From NCBI GenBank assembly GCA_965228435.1, contig OZ245818.1, positions 3,472,001 through 3,536,000 on the forward strand: a stretch of DNA of 64,000 nucleotides. The letters are read 5' to 3'. This DNA comes from Hoeflea_A sp965228435 (lineage in GTDB: Bacteria; Pseudomonadota; Alphaproteobacteria; Rhizobiales; Rhizobiaceae). Positions 33,851 through 42,344 of this stretch are shown piece by piece; the first letter of the stretch is position 1; each line of letters begins with the position of its first letter. A model generated the notes under the pieces. It did not search any database. It was given only the letters and a program-made list of their open reading frames with translations, and had not been told where the DNA came from. The position numbers and the translations under genes are program-made.

Positions 33851-34462
33851 ATGGCAAAGATCACATTTGTTGAAGCTGACGGAACTGAAATCGTCGCGGA
33901 TGCCAAACCCGGACAGTCTCTGATGCAGGTTGCTGTGGCGGCTGGTGTGACAGGAATCGTGGCCGAATGCGGCGGTGTCTGCGCCTGTGCAACCTGTCAT
34001 TGCTACCTGGCTTCGGGCAGCGAGGCTCTCTTCCCCGCGCCTCAGGAGTCGGAGACCGATATGCTCGATTTCGTGATCGACCCGCAACCGACCAGCCGCC
34101 TGAGCTGTCAGATCGAGATTACGAACGAACTTGACAATCTGACGGTCCATGTTCCGGATCTCAGGTCTAGAACAGGGGGAAATCATGGCGCGCATCTACA
34201 CCTATGGCCATGGCGTCGAAGACCGGACGCTGACCATCGGAGACCAGTTGGCCAACAAGGCCGCCGGCATCAAGATGACCCAGGTCACGGCCCAGAATGC
34301 CGAAGAAGCCGAGATCATCGCTTCGCAGGGCGTCGACATGATTATCACCGGCAGCGATTGGTACCGGGATGTGCGGTCCGGCGCTCCGACTACGTTCATC
34401 ACGGCCGCGATCTTCGCCGGCCGGTTCATCACCAACGACGAAATTCTGGCGGCGGGGATTGA
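33851..34462 (+). CDS. 2Fe-2S ferredoxin (putidaredoxin type) with displaced stop
   Basis: The first ~104 residues form a complete adrenodoxin/putidaredoxin-type ferredoxin with cluster ligands in ECGGVCACATC (CX5CX2C) and LSCQIEI. Family members end about here (LTVHVPD). In this sequence the frame then runs on for about 100 Arg/His-rich residues, out of frame, through the start of the next gene to a TGA at 34460-34462. A TAG in the minus-one frame at 34168-34170 lies just where the normal end is expected, so a one-base deletion would explain the lost stop. Its role is to pass electrons to the adjacent P450. Confidence 0.85.
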   Translation: MAKITFVEADGTEIVADAKPGQSLMQVAVAAGVTGIVAECGGVCACATCHCYLASGSEALFPAPQESETDMLDFVIDPQPTSRLSCQIEITNELDNLTVHVPDLRSRTGGNHGAHLHLWPWRRRPDADHRRPVGQQGRRHQDDPGHGPECRRSRDHRFAGRRHDYHRQRLVPGCAVRRSDYVHHGRDLRRPVHHQRRNSGGGD

Positions 34463-35027
34463 AGCTGCATCGGCGGGCGCCGATTCAATTCTGACACCGC
34501 GCAGCATGGACGTGGTGGAGCTCCTGGCAAAGCATGGGCTGAACGTCCAGGGTCACGTCGGGATGGTGCCCTCCAAGTCCAATCTGTTCGGCGGTATGCG
34601 CACCGTTGGAAAAACCGCCGAGGAGGCGCTTGCGGTGCTTGAAGACATGCGCCGGCTGGAAGATGCGGGCGCCTATGGATGCGAGATCGAATGCGTCGCG
34701 GAGGACGCGCTGGAGGCCATCAGCAAGCACAGCTCGCTGATCACCAGTTCCATCGGGTCGGGACCGGCCGGCGATGTTATGTTTCTGTTTTTCGAAGATA
34801 TCTGCGGCGAAGGCGCGTTCCGACCGCGGCACGCTCGCTCCTGGGGCGATGGCGCCGCCATCCGGCGTCAACTGGATGCCGAGCGCAGAAAGGCTGTCAA
34901 GGGCTTCAAGGATGCCGTCGACAGTGGTGACTATCCCGGCACATCCGAATGCGTCCGGATGGCGCGGGACGAAAAGGAAAAACTCCTCGAAGCGCTGGAT
35001 GGCAGGACGCCGTTTCATCAGGCATAG
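34185..35027 (+). CDS. Diverged ketopantoate hydroxymethyltransferase (PanB)-like TIM-barrel protein
   Basis: A 280-residue protein of the PanB / PEP-mutase superfamily. Similarity is clear in VQGHVGMVPSKSNLFGGMRT, LEDAGAYGCEIECV (equivalent to the catalytic Glu region of PanB), SSIGSGPAGDV and DSGDYPG. Residues corresponding to the Mg2+ ligands and substrate Lys of PanB are altered: GDS is GSD, LADLPF is TAAIFAG, and MVKIEGG is SILTPRS. It is therefore unlikely to make ketopantoate and may form or break another C-C bond. ATG at 34185 follows AGGGGGAA; it overlaps the abnormal ferredoxin tail. Confidence 0.8.
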   Translation: MARIYTYGHGVEDRTLTIGDQLANKAAGIKMTQVTAQNAEEAEIIASQGVDMIITGSDWYRDVRSGAPTTFITAAIFAGRFITNDEILAAGIEAASAGADSILTPRSMDVVELLAKHGLNVQGHVGMVPSKSNLFGGMRTVGKTAEEALAVLEDMRRLEDAGAYGCEIECVAEDALEAISKHSSLITSSIGSGPAGDVMFLFFEDICGEGAFRPRHARSWGDGAAIRRQLDAERRKAVKGFKDAVDSGDYPGTSECVRMARDEKEKLLEALDGRTPFHQA

Positions 35028-35149
35028 CCGGTCGCGCTTCTGACGACTCTTGCAACTTTGGCGAATGCGGGCGGTGATTTGCACACCATTTGACCAAGCA
35101 TCGGCCTGCTGCCATGCTTTGATCTCATGTGACAAACGGGGATGAAGAC

Positions 35150-36796
35150 ATGGACATCAGTGCCGATACCATCGCGGCTGCAGAAGCGCTCCTGGGAATA
35201 ACCTACACGGCGGAAGAGCGCGCGCTGATGCTCGACAATATCGAGGGCCAGATCACCTCGGCTGCGCTGAGGCGAGAGAACCCGTTTCCGAATACCCTGC
35301 CGATGGCGAGCCGGTTCGATCCTCGACTGCCCGGGTTTTCACCGCCACGACAGCCGGCGTCGGGCGCCTGGGCGCTGCCCGATGCAGGTCCCCTGCCGGA
35401 TGCGGAGGACGACATTGCCTTTGCTCCCATCACCCGCCAGTCGGAATGGATCCGGCAAGGGAAAATCAGCAGCCGCCGCCTGACGGATATCTATCTGGAC
35501 CGTATCGAGAGACTCGCGCCCGGTCTCGAGTGCTTTGTAACGGTCACGCCGGAACTGGCGCGCGCCGAGGCCGAAGCGGCCGATGCTCAGCTTAAAGCCG
35601 GCGTCTGGCTCGGGCCGCTGCATGGCATTCCCTATGGGCTGAAAGATCTCTTCGATACCAAGGGCATCAGAACGAGCTGGGGTGCGACGCCCTACAAAGA
35701 CCAGGTCGCCAATTCGGACGCAAAGATCGTTCGCATGCTGCGGGCGGCCGGGGCGGTTCTGCTCGGGAAGACGACCTTGGGCGCCCTGGCCTATGGCGAC
35801 ATCTGGTTCGGCGGCAAAACCCGCAATCCGTTCAATCCCGAAGAGGGCGCGAGCGGATCGAGCGCCGGCTCGGCCTCCGCCACGGCTGCCGGACTCTGCG
35901 GGTTTTCGATCGGCACCGAAACGCTTGGCTCGATCACGTCGCCCTCTCAGCGCTGCGGCACCACGGGATTGCGACCGACCTTCGGCCGGGTCAGCCGCGA
36001 CGGCGCGATGGCGCTCTGCTGGTCACTGGACAAGATCGGACCGATCTGCCGGTCGGTCGAGGACTGTGCCCTGGTGCTGGCGGCGATCAATGGCGGCGAC
36101 CCGGCGGACCGCAGCTCCATCGACATGCCGTTCGGCTTCGATCCGGAGGCGAAAATCGACGGCATGCGCGTCGGCTTTCTGCCCAGCGCGTTCAACGATG
36201 ACGCGGCCACCGAGGTGGATCATGCTGCGCTGGCGGCCATGCGGGAGCTGAATGTCGAGGTTGTCGAACTGTCATTGCCCGATCTGCCCTACGGGTCGCT
36301 GATGGCTGTTCTGTTCGCCGAAGCGGCAGCAGCCTTCGAAGAACTGACGCTCTCGAACCGCGATGACGAACTGGTCTGGCAGGACCCGGGCGCGTGGCCC
36401 AACTCGTTCCGCAAGGCGCGCTTCCTTTCGGCTGTGGATCACGTGCAGGCGGACCGGCTGCGCTATCAGGTGATGCAGGCGTTCGACGAGGTCTTTGCCG
36501 GGGTGGATGCGATGATCGGGCCCTTCATGACCGGCCCCATGCTGATTGCAACGAACTTCACCGGCCATCCCTGCCTGCACCTGCGTGCAGGATTTCTCCA
36601 GTCCGAGACCCGCACGGATCCGTCGCTGGCCAGCGGCAAGCTGGTGGTGGAAGAAAAGCGCGAGGCTTCCCGGGAGCACCGCGTGCCGCAGGGCATATCG
36701 CTTTGGGCTGGCCTCTTCGATGAAGCACGGCTTATCACGCTTGGTCGGGCGCTGGAGGCAAAGCTGGGTGTTTCCGAGGAACGTCCGTTGCGCTAA
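35150..36796 (+). CDS. Amidase, amidase-signature family
   Basis: A 548-residue amidohydrolase of the amidase-signature superfamily. The Ser-cisSer-Lys triad is visible: Lys in GLKDLFD (about residue 164), the signature GASGSSAGSASATAAG (about 233-250) and the nucleophile region GTETLGSI. An N-terminal extension of about 85 residues precedes the core. Substrates range from aliphatic amides to carbamates and peptides. ATG at 35150 is preferred over GTG 35129 because of GGGGATGAAG just upstream. It follows the PanB-like gene after 122 bases on the same strand. Confidence 0.92.
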   Translation: MDISADTIAAAEALLGITYTAEERALMLDNIEGQITSAALRRENPFPNTLPMASRFDPRLPGFSPPRQPASGAWALPDAGPLPDAEDDIAFAPITRQSEWIRQGKISSRRLTDIYLDRIERLAPGLECFVTVTPELARAEAEAADAQLKAGVWLGPLHGIPYGLKDLFDTKGIRTSWGATPYKDQVANSDAKIVRMLRAAGAVLLGKTTLGALAYGDIWFGGKTRNPFNPEEGASGSSAGSASATAAGLCGFSIGTETLGSITSPSQRCGTTGLRPTFGRVSRDGAMALCWSLDKIGPICRSVEDCALVLAAINGGDPADRSSIDMPFGFDPEAKIDGMRVGFLPSAFNDDAATEVDHAALAAMRELNVEVVELSLPDLPYGSLMAVLFAEAAAAFEELTLSNRDDELVWQDPGAWPNSFRKARFLSAVDHVQADRLRYQVMQAFDEVFAGVDAMIGPFMTGPMLIATNFTGHPCLHLRAGFLQSETRTDPSLASGKLVVEEKREASREHRVPQGISLWAGLFDEARLITLGRALEAKLGVSEERPLR

Positions 36797-36800
36797 CGAC

Positions 36801-37790
36801 CTACGCCGGCGCCCGCACGTGACAGGCAATGCGATGACCATTGCCCGTGTCGACCAGCTGGGGTGGCGCTTCCGCGCAAGCAGGTTCTGCCAGTGGGCAC
36901 CTGCTGTGAAACGCACAGCCCTTGGGCGGATTGACCGGGCTCGGCACATCCCCTGACAGGATCGACCGCTCTCGCCGAACCGTCGGGTCCGGGACGGGGA
37001 CAGCAGACAGAAGAGCTTCGGTATACGGGTGTTTCGGAGAGGCGAAAAGGCTGCGCTTGTCGGCGATCTCGACAATGCGCCCCAGATACATCACGGCGAC
37101 CTGATGGGCGATATGTTCGACCACGGCCAGATCGTGCGAGATGAACAGATAGGCCAGACCCATGTCGCGCTGCAGGTCGATCATCAGGTTGAGCACCTGC
37201 GCCTGGATGGACACGTCGAGGGCTGAAACCGGTTCGTCGGCGACGATCACCGACGGCTCCAGCGCCAATGCACGGGCGAGACCAAGCCGCTGGCGCTGTC
37301 CGCCGGACAGCTGGTGCGGATAGCGGTCCGCCTGTTCCGGGCGCAATCCCACTTTCTCCATCGCGTCGAGGACGAGTTGGGTGCGACCTGCTGAATTGCT
37401 GATCCCGTGAATTTCAAGCGGTTCGGCAACGATGCGGCGGTTCTTCAGCCGAGGATTGAGCGACGAGAACGGATCCTGAAACACCATCTGAATGTCGCGC
37501 CGTCTAGCGCGCAAGGCGGCATCATCGAGATTGGTGATATCGTCTCCGTGTAGAACGATCCGGCCGGAATCCGGCCGCAGCAGACGCATCACGGTCTTGC
37601 CCAGCGTTGTCTTGCCGCAACCGGATTCGCCCACGACGCCCAGTGTTTCACCAGGGCGCAGCGTCAGGCTCACCCCGTCAACGGCCCGCACCGTTCCTCC
37701 GCCGCCAAGTATGCCCTGCCTGACGGGGAACGTCTTGACGAGATCGTCGACTTGCAGAACCGGTGCGGTTTCAGACGGTTTATCAAGCAC
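36801..37790 (-). CDS. Oligopeptide-type ABC transporter ATPase (DppF/OppF-like)
   Basis: A 329-residue ATPase with Walker A GESGCGKTT, signature LSGGQRQRLGLARAL, Walker B VIVADEPVSALD and the oligopeptide-family C-terminal extension with a cysteine cluster (CAFHSRCPLAEPAC). GTG at 37790 overlaps the stop of the DppD-like gene by eight bases and has GGAG seven bases upstream. It powers the permease pair encoded divergently from 40572. Confidence 0.92.
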   Translation of the reverse strand: MLDKPSETAPVLQVDDLVKTFPVRQGILGGGGTVRAVDGVSLTLRPGETLGVVGESGCGKTTLGKTVMRLLRPDSGRIVLHGDDITNLDDAALRARRRDIQMVFQDPFSSLNPRLKNRRIVAEPLEIHGISNSAGRTQLVLDAMEKVGLRPEQADRYPHQLSGGQRQRLGLARALALEPSVIVADEPVSALDVSIQAQVLNLMIDLQRDMGLAYLFISHDLAVVEHIAHQVAVMYLGRIVEIADKRSLFASPKHPYTEALLSAVPVPDPTVRRERSILSGDVPSPVNPPKGCAFHSRCPLAEPACAEAPPQLVDTGNGHRIACHVRAPA

Positions 37791-38772
37791 GATCCGTCTC
37801 CAGAACACCGGCATGCCAACAGGCAACCTCATGCGCCCGCCCGGCCGATTCGAGCTGTGGTTCATCCCGGCGGCAGACGTCGGTGGCTTCGCTGCAGCGT
37901 GGCGCGAATGGGCAGCCTCTCATGTCTTCACGCAGCGCCGGTACGGTACCGGGAATCTCCCGCAAACGGTCCGCTTCGGCCATTTCGAGCGACGAGAAGA
38001 GCTTTGGCACCGAGCCCAGCAAGCCGCGGGTGTAGGGATGGTGTGGCCGCCCGAACAGGTCTTTCACCGATGCCCGCTCGACCACCGAGCCGGCATACAT
38101 GACGACAACCCGGTCCGCCATCTCGGCGACCACTCCGAGATCATGGGTAATCAGAATGATGGCGGCGCCGACCCGCGCCTGCAGGTCGCGCATGAGATTC
38201 AGGATCTGAGCCTGGATGGTGACGTCCAGCGCTGTCGTGGGTTCGTCGGCGATCAGGATATTGGGATTGCAGGACATCGCCATGGCAATCATCACACGCT
38301 GGCGCAGTCCGCCGGACAATTGAAACGGATATTGCCTAGCACGCTTGGCCGGTTCCGGCACGCGCACGAGATCCAGAGCCTCGACGGCGGCTTTCATCGC
38401 CTCACGGCGACCGAGACCCTGATGCACCATGATCGCCTCTGCGATCTGGTTTCCCACCGTCATCACCGGATCGAGCGATGTCATCGGCTCCTGGAAGATC
38501 ATGGCGATGTCGTTGCCACGAATGTCGCGCATTTTGGCTTCCGGCATGCGGAGCAAATCATCGCCGTCGAAATCCGCTGTCCCGCTTTCGATCTGCGCAA
38601 TTCGCTGCGGCAGGAGCTGCATCAGCGCCAACGATGTCACCGATTTCCCGCTGCCCGATTCGCCGACGATGGCCAGCGTTTCGCCGGGATAGACGTCAAA
38701 GGATACACCGTTCACAGCGCGCACCACGCCGGCATCGGTCCGGAACCGAACCCTGAGATCCCGCACGCTCAA
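37783..38772 (-). CDS. Oligopeptide-type ABC transporter ATPase (DppD/OppD-like)
   Basis: A 329-residue ATPase with Walker A GESGSGKSV, signature LSGGLRQRVMIAMAM, Walker B ILIADEPTTALD and the C-terminal cysteine motif CPFAPRCSEATDVC. The start is TTG at 38772; the frame continues upstream without ATG or GTG, and homologues often have a few extra residues, so a rare start further upstream is possible. It is transcribed away from the binding-protein gene, giving a split transporter operon. Confidence 0.91.
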   Translation of the reverse strand: MSVRDLRVRFRTDAGVVRAVNGVSFDVYPGETLAIVGESGSGKSVTSLALMQLLPQRIAQIESGTADFDGDDLLRMPEAKMRDIRGNDIAMIFQEPMTSLDPVMTVGNQIAEAIMVHQGLGRREAMKAAVEALDLVRVPEPAKRARQYPFQLSGGLRQRVMIAMAMSCNPNILIADEPTTALDVTIQAQILNLMRDLQARVGAAIILITHDLGVVAEMADRVVVMYAGSVVERASVKDLFGRPHHPYTRGLLGSVPKLFSSLEMAEADRLREIPGTVPALREDMRGCPFAPRCSEATDVCRRDEPQLESAGRAHEVACWHAGVLETDRA

Positions 38773-38880
38773 GAGCGGCGAAGCATCGGGTCGCTGGTCG
38801 ATCTCCTCGGGTTGCGGTATGTCGGTTTCTCCGATTTTGCGGCCGATCCAAACCGGCGGTTGCAGCCAAATTCATCCAGT

Positions 38881-38908
38881 TTGATCTATTTCATCCTTCG
38901 GTTATGCT
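38881..38908 (+). promoter_or_regulatory. Candidate promoter of the peptide-type transporter genes
   Basis: In the 201-base divergent gap, TTGATC (38881-38886) and TATGCT (38903-38908) are 16 bases apart, about 65 bases before the binding-protein ATG. Spacing is one base short of ideal. No clear operator palindrome is seen here. Confidence 0.3.
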
Positions 38909-38973
38909 ACGTCAAGTCCGATTGGTCTGCAAAGCCGTTCCCATGTCGGGAACCGTCAAAAAGGGGAAGCATC

Positions 38974-40521
38974 ATGAAACGTAGAGAATTCCTAAAAACG
39001 ACGAGCGTGATTGCCGGCGCCGCCGCATTTGGCACCAATTTCGCAGGATTTCCGAGCCCGGCAGCCGCCGAACCGAAGTCCGGCGGAACGCTGATCTGGG
39101 GTCACTCCGAGACGACGCAAAACCTTGACATGCATCAGACCGGAACCGCCTCAACCGGCCGGCTGCTGCAGAATGTCCATGACGCCATCGTCACGGTGGA
39201 CGAGAATTTTCAGGTCATTCCCAGCCTCGCCGAAAGCTATGAAATGTCCGATGACGGGCTGACCTATACGTTCAACCTGCGCAAGGGTGTGAAGTTCCAT
39301 GACGGGTCCGACATGACCTCGGCGGACGTCAAATACTCCTTCGACCGTTGCCGCAATCCGGATACCGGTGCGGTCAATTTCGAAGTGTTCAACGATGTCG
39401 ATGCCATCGACACGCCGGACGACCACACCGTGGTCGTGCGCATGAAGCAGGTCAATGCACCGTTCCTGTCACGCCTGGCGGAAAATGGCGCCGGGGTTGT
39501 CATGCCGGAAGGCTCCGGTGACGTGCAGGGCACCCAGCCGGTTGGTTGCGGGCCGTTCAAGTTCGTTCGACGCGAATTCGGCAACGAGGTGGAACTGGTC
39601 CGCTTCGACGATTACTGGGACGGCGCTCCCTATCTGGATGGCGTGCTGTCGCGGGAGGTGACGGAGCCGACGGTCCGGCTGACCGGTCTTGAGACGGGTG
39701 AATTCCACCTGATCAACGATATCCCGCTTGATCGCGTCGACGCTCTGAAGGGCAATGACGATCTTCAGGTCATAACCTGGTTCCCGCTCAGCTGGGCGTT
39801 CCTGAACATGAACCACGACAAGCCGCCCTTCGACAATCCGAAGGTGCGTCAGGCCCTGGATTACATGATCGACAAGGAAACGCTGGTTCAGGGCGCGCTC
39901 TGGGGTCAGGGCGAGGTAACTGCCTCACCCAGCTTCCCCTCGTCACCGACCTACAACAAGGAGCTGCAGGCCCGACCGCAGGATTTCGACAAGGCCAAAG
40001 CGCTCCTGGCCGAGGCCGGCTTCGCTCCCGGTGAACTGGAATTCGTGTTCAAGGTCACGACGAACTATCCCTGGCATGTCGAAGCCACCCAGATCCTGGT
40101 CGAGTGGTTCCGCATGGGCGGCGCCAAGGCGACCATCGAACAGCTGAGCTGGTCGGACTGGCTGAGCCAGTGCTGGGTCGATCGTGATTACCAGGTTACG
40201 ATGATGAACTTCTTCACCCTGTGGGAGCCGGATTTCCTCTACTACTCGCTGTGGAACTCCGAAGGGGCGTTCAACTATCGCCAGATCCGCGATCCCAAGC
40301 TCGACGAGATGACGGCAGCCGCCCGGCGTGTCGTCGACCCGAACGAACGGGCGCAGATCTATCGGGACATCCAGAAGCGGGTGCAGGACGAAACCCACGA
40401 CGTGGTGCTGTGGTTCCGCAACGGCACCGTCGGTGCGCGCCAAGGGGTCGGCGGCCTCGACAAGCTGGTGCATCCGAACGGGTCGAACCTGCAATTCAAG
40501 AACATATGGTTGGAAGGTTGA
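38974..40521 (+). CDS. Tat-exported ABC substrate-binding protein, peptide/nickel family
   Basis: A 515-residue periplasmic binding protein of the SBP family 5 type (DppA/OppA/NikA). The N-terminus MKRREFLKTTSVIAGAAAF is a twin-arginine signal (RREFLK), cut near SPAAA. Downstream, TYTFNLRKGVKFHDGSDMTS is the family signature. Tat export implies folding before secretion. AAGGGGAAG precedes ATG 38974. The ligand is unknown: peptides, sugars, opines and amino-acid derivatives are all carried by this family; amidase and amidohydrolase neighbours favour an amide-bearing compound. Confidence 0.93.
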   Translation: MKRREFLKTTSVIAGAAAFGTNFAGFPSPAAAEPKSGGTLIWGHSETTQNLDMHQTGTASTGRLLQNVHDAIVTVDENFQVIPSLAESYEMSDDGLTYTFNLRKGVKFHDGSDMTSADVKYSFDRCRNPDTGAVNFEVFNDVDAIDTPDDHTVVVRMKQVNAPFLSRLAENGAGVVMPEGSGDVQGTQPVGCGPFKFVRREFGNEVELVRFDDYWDGAPYLDGVLSREVTEPTVRLTGLETGEFHLINDIPLDRVDALKGNDDLQVITWFPLSWAFLNMNHDKPPFDNPKVRQALDYMIDKETLVQGALWGQGEVTASPSFPSSPTYNKELQARPQDFDKAKALLAEAGFAPGELEFVFKVTTNYPWHVEATQILVEWFRMGGAKATIEQLSWSDWLSQCWVDRDYQVTMMNFFTLWEPDFLYYSLWNSEGAFNYRQIRDPKLDEMTAAARRVVDPNERAQIYRDIQKRVQDETHDVVLWFRNGTVGARQGVGGLDKLVHPNGSNLQFKNIWLEG

Positions 40522-40571
40522 CCCGGTTTGGCCGGCCGTTGGGCCGGTCAGCCAACAGCGGCGGAGCGTAA

Positions 40572-41513
40572 ATGCGCCATCTAGTAAGGCGCGTGGCGCT
40601 CCTGATCCTCACGCTGTTTCTGATATCAGTCGCCACGTTTGTGATCACCCACATCCTGCCCGGGGACGTGGCGACAATGATCATGGGCACCCAGTCCAAT
40701 CCCGAGGCGCTGGCTGGCCTGCGCAATTCGCTGGGGCTGAATGATCCGCTGGTGGTGCAATACTGGCGCTGGATGTCCGGAATGCTGCAGGGCGACTGGG
40801 GCGTTTCGCTTCGCTACAAGGAGCCCATCGCACCTCTTATCGGGCAAAAGATCACCGCCAGTGCGTTGATCGTCGTGATGTCTCTGACCATCGCGATCCT
40901 TTGCGCCATTCCGCTTGGCGTGTGGTGCGCGATCAACCGCGACCGCTGGCAGGACGCGGCCGGCTCCGGCGTGGCGCTGGCCGGTATTTCGCTGCCGGAT
41001 TTCTTCTGGGGCATCGTGCTGATCCTGCTCTTTGCCAAGTGGCTCGGCTGGCTGCCATCCTCCGGTTATGCGTCGCCAGTCGAGGATCTGGGCCTGGCGG
41101 TGCAGCATGCCCTGCTGCCCGCCATCGCCCTCGGGCTGTCGCTGATGGCGCATCTGACGCGCATGACCCGGTCGACGATGCTCGAGGTGCTGGGGCAGGA
41201 TTTCATCCGTGTCTGCCGCGCCAAGGGATTGCGCGAAGGGTCGGTGATCATCCGGCACGCCCTTCGAAACTCCATTGCCCCGGTGATGACCGTGGCTGGT
41301 CTGCAACTGGGCTATCTCTTCGGCTCGATCATCGTCATCGAGACATTGTTCAACTTCACCGGAATGGGTTGGCTGACCTACCAGGCGCTGGTCAACCGGG
41401 ACATCCCGCTGATCCAGTCGAGCGTGTTCGTCATCGCCGCCGTCGTGATGCTGACGAACCTCGTCGTTGACATCCTCTATACGTTCCTCGATCCCCGCGT
41501 GGAGCTGACCTGA
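40572..41513 (+). CDS. ABC transporter permease (DppB-like)
   Basis: A 313-residue inner-membrane permease with six helices and the DppB-type start MRHLVRRVALLILTLFLIS. The EAA-like ATPase-docking loop is FIRVCRAKGLREGSVIIRHA (about residues 217-236). It lies 50 bases downstream of the binding-protein gene and directly abuts the second permease. Confidence 0.94.
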   Translation: MRHLVRRVALLILTLFLISVATFVITHILPGDVATMIMGTQSNPEALAGLRNSLGLNDPLVVQYWRWMSGMLQGDWGVSLRYKEPIAPLIGQKITASALIVVMSLTIAILCAIPLGVWCAINRDRWQDAAGSGVALAGISLPDFFWGIVLILLFAKWLGWLPSSGYASPVEDLGLAVQHALLPAIALGLSLMAHLTRMTRSTMLEVLGQDFIRVCRAKGLREGSVIIRHALRNSIAPVMTVAGLQLGYLFGSIIVIETLFNFTGMGWLTYQALVNRDIPLIQSSVFVIAAVVMLTNLVVDILYTFLDPRVELT

Positions 41514-42338
41514 ATGCGCGCGCTGCTCACCGCAAAGGGTCTGATCGGCCTCGTCCTCGTGTCGATCTTTCTGCTGATGGCGTTGCTGTCGCCGTTTCTC
41601 ATACCCGAGGAACTGACGACCCAAATCAACGTCCGTGCCCGGCTGCAGCCACCTTCCCTCGACCACCTTATGGGGACGGATCAGCTGGGTCGTGAGCTTG
41701 TGTGGCGGGTTCTGCTTGGCGCCTCGACCTCGCTGTTCATTGCGATCACCAGCGTCGGGCTGTCGATCCTGATCGGCCTGCCGCTCGGCATCATTTCCGG
41801 TTATTTCGGCGGCTGGACGGACAATATCCTGATGCGCGTGGTGGACACGTTCCTCAGCTTTCCGGTGCTGCTGCTGGCGCTGACAATTGCCGCGGTGCTC
41901 GGACCGAATCTGCAGAATACGATCCTGGCGATCGGCATCGCATTCACCCCTTATCTGGCTCGCATCGTGCGAGGGGAAGTCCTGCGCGTCTCCGCGCTGC
42001 CGTTCATCGAGGCGGCCCGCAGTCAGGGGGCAACGGATGCGCGCATCATCCGCCTGCACGTCCTGCCGAACATCCTGCCGCCGGTGATTGTTCAGGCGAC
42101 GATCTCCGTGGCTTTCGCCATCCTGGCCGAGGCGGGTCTGTCGTTTCTGGGTCTTGGAACCCAGCCGCCAACCCCATCCTGGGGTTTGATGATCCAGGCC
42201 TCGCGCGACTATCTGGACAATGCGCCCTGGACCGCCCTGGTGCCCGGTTTCGCCATCGCACTGACGGTGCTGGGCCTGAACATGCTGGGTGACGTGATGC
42301 GCGATGTGCTGGACCCGACAACCGTGGTCGAACGCTAG
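41514..42338 (+). CDS. ABC transporter permease (DppC-like)
   Basis: A 274-residue permease partner of the DppB-like protein. It has MGTDQLGRELVWRVLLGAST near residue 52, typical of DppC, and an EAA loop FIEAARSQGATDARIIRLHV (about 164-183). Its ATG immediately follows the upstream TGA. It converges with the oxidoreductase gene, separated by six bases. Confidence 0.94.
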   Translation: MRALLTAKGLIGLVLVSIFLLMALLSPFLIPEELTTQINVRARLQPPSLDHLMGTDQLGRELVWRVLLGASTSLFIAITSVGLSILIGLPLGIISGYFGGWTDNILMRVVDTFLSFPVLLLALTIAAVLGPNLQNTILAIGIAFTPYLARIVRGEVLRVSALPFIEAARSQGATDARIIRLHVLPNILPPVIVQATISVAFAILAEAGLSFLGLGTQPPTPSWGLMIQASRDYLDNAPWTALVPGFAIALTVLGLNMLGDVMRDVLDPTTVVER

Positions 42339-42344
42339 CCGCGG

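Noticed and set aside
37492..40521. A 1009-codon frame covering the transporter promoter and binding protein
   Set aside because: Only the part from ATG 38974 is coding; the upstream half is antisense to the two ATPase genes and lacks any domain, and the Tat signal at 38974 defines the true start.
40626..42059. A 477-codon minus-strand frame across the two permease genes
   Set aside because: His/Gln/Arg-rich composition typical of antisense translation of membrane-protein genes.
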